NCBI GenBank assembly: GCA_020056155.1
Contig: JAGVII010000185.1
Span: forward strand, 1-7,474
Length of the DNA stretch: 7,474 bases
Reading direction: 5' to 3'
From: Afipia sp.
Lineage (GTDB): Bacteria > Pseudomonadota > Alphaproteobacteria > Rhizobiales > Xanthobacteraceae
The position numbers and the translations under genes are program-made. Positions 6,044 through 7,474 of the stretch are shown here, in pieces. Under the pieces are notes generated by a model. That model was not told where the DNA came from. It was given only the letters and a program-made list of their open reading frames with translations, and searched no databases. The stretch's first letter is position 1. Each line of letters begins with the position of its first letter.

Positions 6044-6052
6044 AGACTGATC

Positions 6053-6778
6053 GTGACGAATTCCCCGCTTTCATTTGCGACGATTCTGGAATCGTCGATC
6101 ATTCTGGCATTGAGCGCGATCCTTCTTGTCCGGCTGACCTATGGGTCCGGCGAGGACCGGCATTACTCAACCGTCACGACGCTCCAGTCGTCGGCAAACC
6201 CGGCCGGAACCAGCGACAGCGTCACGCTGACGGCGTCAGTCCATCGCGGCGGCGTCAGCATCGAAACCGGTACGGTCAGGTTTTACGATGAAACGGAGCA
6301 CTGGTTGCTGGGCATCGCGGATGCCGGGTCGCCATCGATCGTGCTATCCGCCCTGAAGCCGGGACTGCATGTCATCCGCGCGCATTACAGCGGTGTTCCG
6401 GATCATCTCGACTATTCCGCCAGGCCGAGTGTGTCGGCTCCGTTGACCCAGGTGGTTCTGGTTTCACCGACAGTCACGCTGTCGGTGTTGCGGGAGAGCA
6501 GCATCCAGAGCCCGCTGACGATGGTGACAGCCACGGTGAACGCACAGCCGGACCGTCCGGCTGGAAGCATCACATTCAGGGCCGGAGAGAAAGTGCTCGC
6601 GAAGCAAATGCTGGATCAAACCGGAAAAGCGGCATTTATCACGTCAGCCCTCGATGAAGGTGAACATGTCCTCAGCGCGGAATATCACGGCGATGGCGTC
6701 TTCGCGCCGGCAACAGCCTCGGTTCGCGTCCGGCATGGCTCGCGCACGTCGTTCGTTGGAATTCACGCCTCTCGCTGA
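6053..6778 (+). CDS. Membrane-anchored protein with two bacterial Ig-like domains
   Basis: A predicted 241-residue protein. Residues 8-28 form one hydrophobic segment (FATILESSIILALSAILLV) serving as an uncleaved signal anchor or signal peptide, so the rest should be periplasmic or outside. Two Ig-like (Big_3_5-type) domains follow at about 39-133 and 134-232. Each runs from a TVTTLQSS/TVTLSVLR-like strand to a G-x-V-x-F (GTVRFYD, GSITFRAG) core and ends in a LKPGLHVIRAHYSG or LDEGEHVLSAEYHGDG motif, the hallmark of this repeat. I chose the GTG at 6053 because it is preceded by GAGGAGA and starts just before the hydrophobic segment; a GTG at 5894 in the same frame would add 53 Arg-rich residues without a ribosome binding site. 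It has no cysteine and no enzyme motif, so a binding or structural role is inferred. It is convergent with yciB, 22 bases apart, with no clear terminator between them. Confidence 0.82.
   Translation: MTNSPLSFATILESSIILALSAILLVRLTYGSGEDRHYSTVTTLQSSANPAGTSDSVTLTASVHRGGVSIETGTVRFYDETEHWLLGIADAGSPSIVLSALKPGLHVIRAHYSGVPDHLDYSARPSVSAPLTQVVLVSPTVTLSVLRESSIQSPLTMVTATVNAQPDRPAGSITFRAGEKVLAKQMLDQTGKAAFITSALDEGEHVLSAEYHGDGVFAPATASVRVRHGSRTSFVGIHASR
6078..6097. repeat. 20-base palindrome inside the start of the Ig-like gene
   Basis: CGACGATTCTGGAATCGTCG consists of nine-base perfect arms around TG, covering about codons 9-15. It may be a hairpin early in the message, a protein site, or a coincidence of coding sequence. 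Confidence 0.3.
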
Positions 6779-6800
6779 CGAACGCCCGAACAACCGCCCG

Positions 6801-7379
6801 TTATGCGGCAGGTTGAGCCTGCCCACGCGCTGAAGCGGCGGCGCGCAGCTTCCGCGCGATGGCGATGCGCAGGATGATCCAGGTGATGCCGAACGCCACG
6901 ATCTTGGCGCCGACGGCGACCACCGAGACGTAGATCGCCCACAGCCTGATGTCGCCGGTCATGGCGACGGCGACCACGCCGAGCCCCAGCGCGAAGATAA
7001 ATGCGGCCCAGACGTAGCCGGCGACGGTGGCGATGTGAGGAACGGTTTCGCGCACCATCGGCGGCGCGTAACGCAGCATCCAGTCCTTGCGCAGCATGAT
7101 CGTGCCGATGGCGAAATGGCCGATGGCGGGCTTGAGCAGGACGAAACGGGGGTCCTTGGTCAGCAGCGTCGCGCCGCCAAGCACGATGACGAGCGCGAGG
7201 CTCGCCCATGTCATGATGTCCAGCTTCTCTTGTTTGATCCGGGCGCGGATGAACTGTGCAATCGCGCCCGCGATGGCGATGCCGGTTGCAATCAGGATGT
7301 CGCCGGTCGCGGCGTAGACCGCGAGAAATACGATGGTCGAGAAGAAATCCGCGAAAAGCTTGCGAAGTGCTCCGGCCAT
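6801..7379 (-). CDS. yciB: YciB-family inner-membrane septation protein
   Basis: A predicted 192-residue polytopic inner-membrane protein of the YciB/IspZ (intracellular septation protein A) family, linked in enterobacteria to cell-envelope synthesis and elongation/division complexes. The family signature is clear: KLFADFF near the N-terminus, then EKLDIMTWASLALVIVLGG (51-69), TLLTKDPRFVLLKP (71-84) and the C-terminal pair of helices. Hydrophobic segments lie at about 13-24, 27-45, 57-74, 86-96, 117-140 and 147-172, consistent with the five or so spans of the family. The tail (about 175-192) is basic and Ala-rich. I chose the ATG at 7379 because it gives the family's usual length and a normal N-terminus; an in-frame TTG at 7448 would add 23 Arg-rich residues. 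No strong ribosome binding site is visible. If the open frame just upstream is a real gene end, yciB would follow it by about ten bases in an operon. Confidence 0.93.
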   Translation of the reverse strand: MAGALRKLFADFFSTIVFLAVYAATGDILIATGIAIAGAIAQFIRARIKQEKLDIMTWASLALVIVLGGATLLTKDPRFVLLKPAIGHFAIGTIMLRKDWMLRYAPPMVRETVPHIATVAGYVWAAFIFALGLGVVAVAMTGDIRLWAIYVSVVAVGAKIVAFGITWIILRIAIARKLRAAASARGQAQPAA

Positions 7380-7389
7380 GACGCGACTG

Positions 7390-7474
7390 TCACACGCCGC
7401 CGGGTGCGGGCGCAAGCGCCTTTGGCGTCTGGCGGAACGGACCCGCAAGGCCCCGCAGTACCTTGGCCGCCGGC
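7390..7474 (-). CDS. Possible 3' end of an upstream minus-strand gene
   Basis: Reading the minus strand from base 7473 gives 27 open codons ending in TGA at 7392-7390: AAKVLRGLAG, then FRQTPKALAPAPGGV. Third codon positions are mostly G or C, as in the neighbouring genes. The stop lies ten bases before the yciB ATG, the spacing expected within an operon. The piece is too short to assign a family, and chance openness at this GC content is quite possible. Confidence 0.3.
   Translation of the reverse strand, partial: PAAKVLRGLAGPFRQTPKALAPAPGGV

Noticed and set aside
5894..6052. N-terminal extension of the Ig-like protein from a GTG at 5894
   Set aside because: No Shine-Dalgarno there; the extra 53 residues are Arg-rich and would bury the hydrophobic anchor. 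The GTG at 6053 has GAGGAGA upstream.
7087..7317. Plus-strand frame opposite yciB
   Set aside because: Hydrophobic complement of a membrane-protein gene, with no independent support.

Overview
The window comes from a high-GC alphaproteobacterial chromosome, most likely a member of the Bradyrhizobium/Afipia/Rhodopseudomonas group (Nitrobacteraceae). I infer this from codon use, from the look of the predicted proteins, and from a dispersed palindrome of the 'CCGGGCTTGTCCCG' type that I associate with those genomes. No database search was possible. There is no sign of a phage, an insertion sequence, a CRISPR array, or a tRNA or rRNA gene.

Layout, left to right. Positions 1-837 (+) hold the C-terminal half of a class I (4Fe-4S) fumarate hydratase, followed by hairpins that could end transcription. 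Positions 946-1896 (-) encode a class I SAM-dependent methyltransferase of unknown substrate. A gene-free, AT-richer stretch of about 370 bases follows; it carries short direct repeats and a cluster of palindromes. Positions 2269-2595 (+) encode a small secreted four-cysteine protein that converges, with a 6-base gap, on a TetR-family repressor (2602-3183, -). That repressor is divergent from a full-length carotenoid oxygenase (3267-4607, +). Their shared intergenic region holds two related 19-base imperfect palindromes and a good sigma-70-type promoter. A dispersed inverted repeat (4620-4690) follows the oxygenase gene. Positions 4734-5030 (-) encode a 98-residue beta-rich protein of unknown function, divergent from an isochorismatase-like cysteine hydrolase (5263-5865, +); a 20-base palindrome lies midway between the two starts. 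Positions 6053-6778 (+) encode a membrane-anchored protein with two Ig-like domains, whose ribosome binding site may be partly folded into a leader hairpin. It converges on yciB (6801-7379, -), an inner-membrane septation-family protein. The last bases may hold the 3' end of another minus-strand gene.

Most of these genes look like single transcription units on alternating strands and do not form one operon or one obvious system. The clearest local regulatory unit is the TetR repressor with the carotenoid oxygenase: the repressor probably controls itself and its neighbour through the paired operators, and may respond to the oxygenase's substrate or product. The fumarase and YciB are housekeeping. 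The methyltransferase, the four-cysteine protein, the 98-residue protein and the Ig-like protein have no assignable role from sequence alone.
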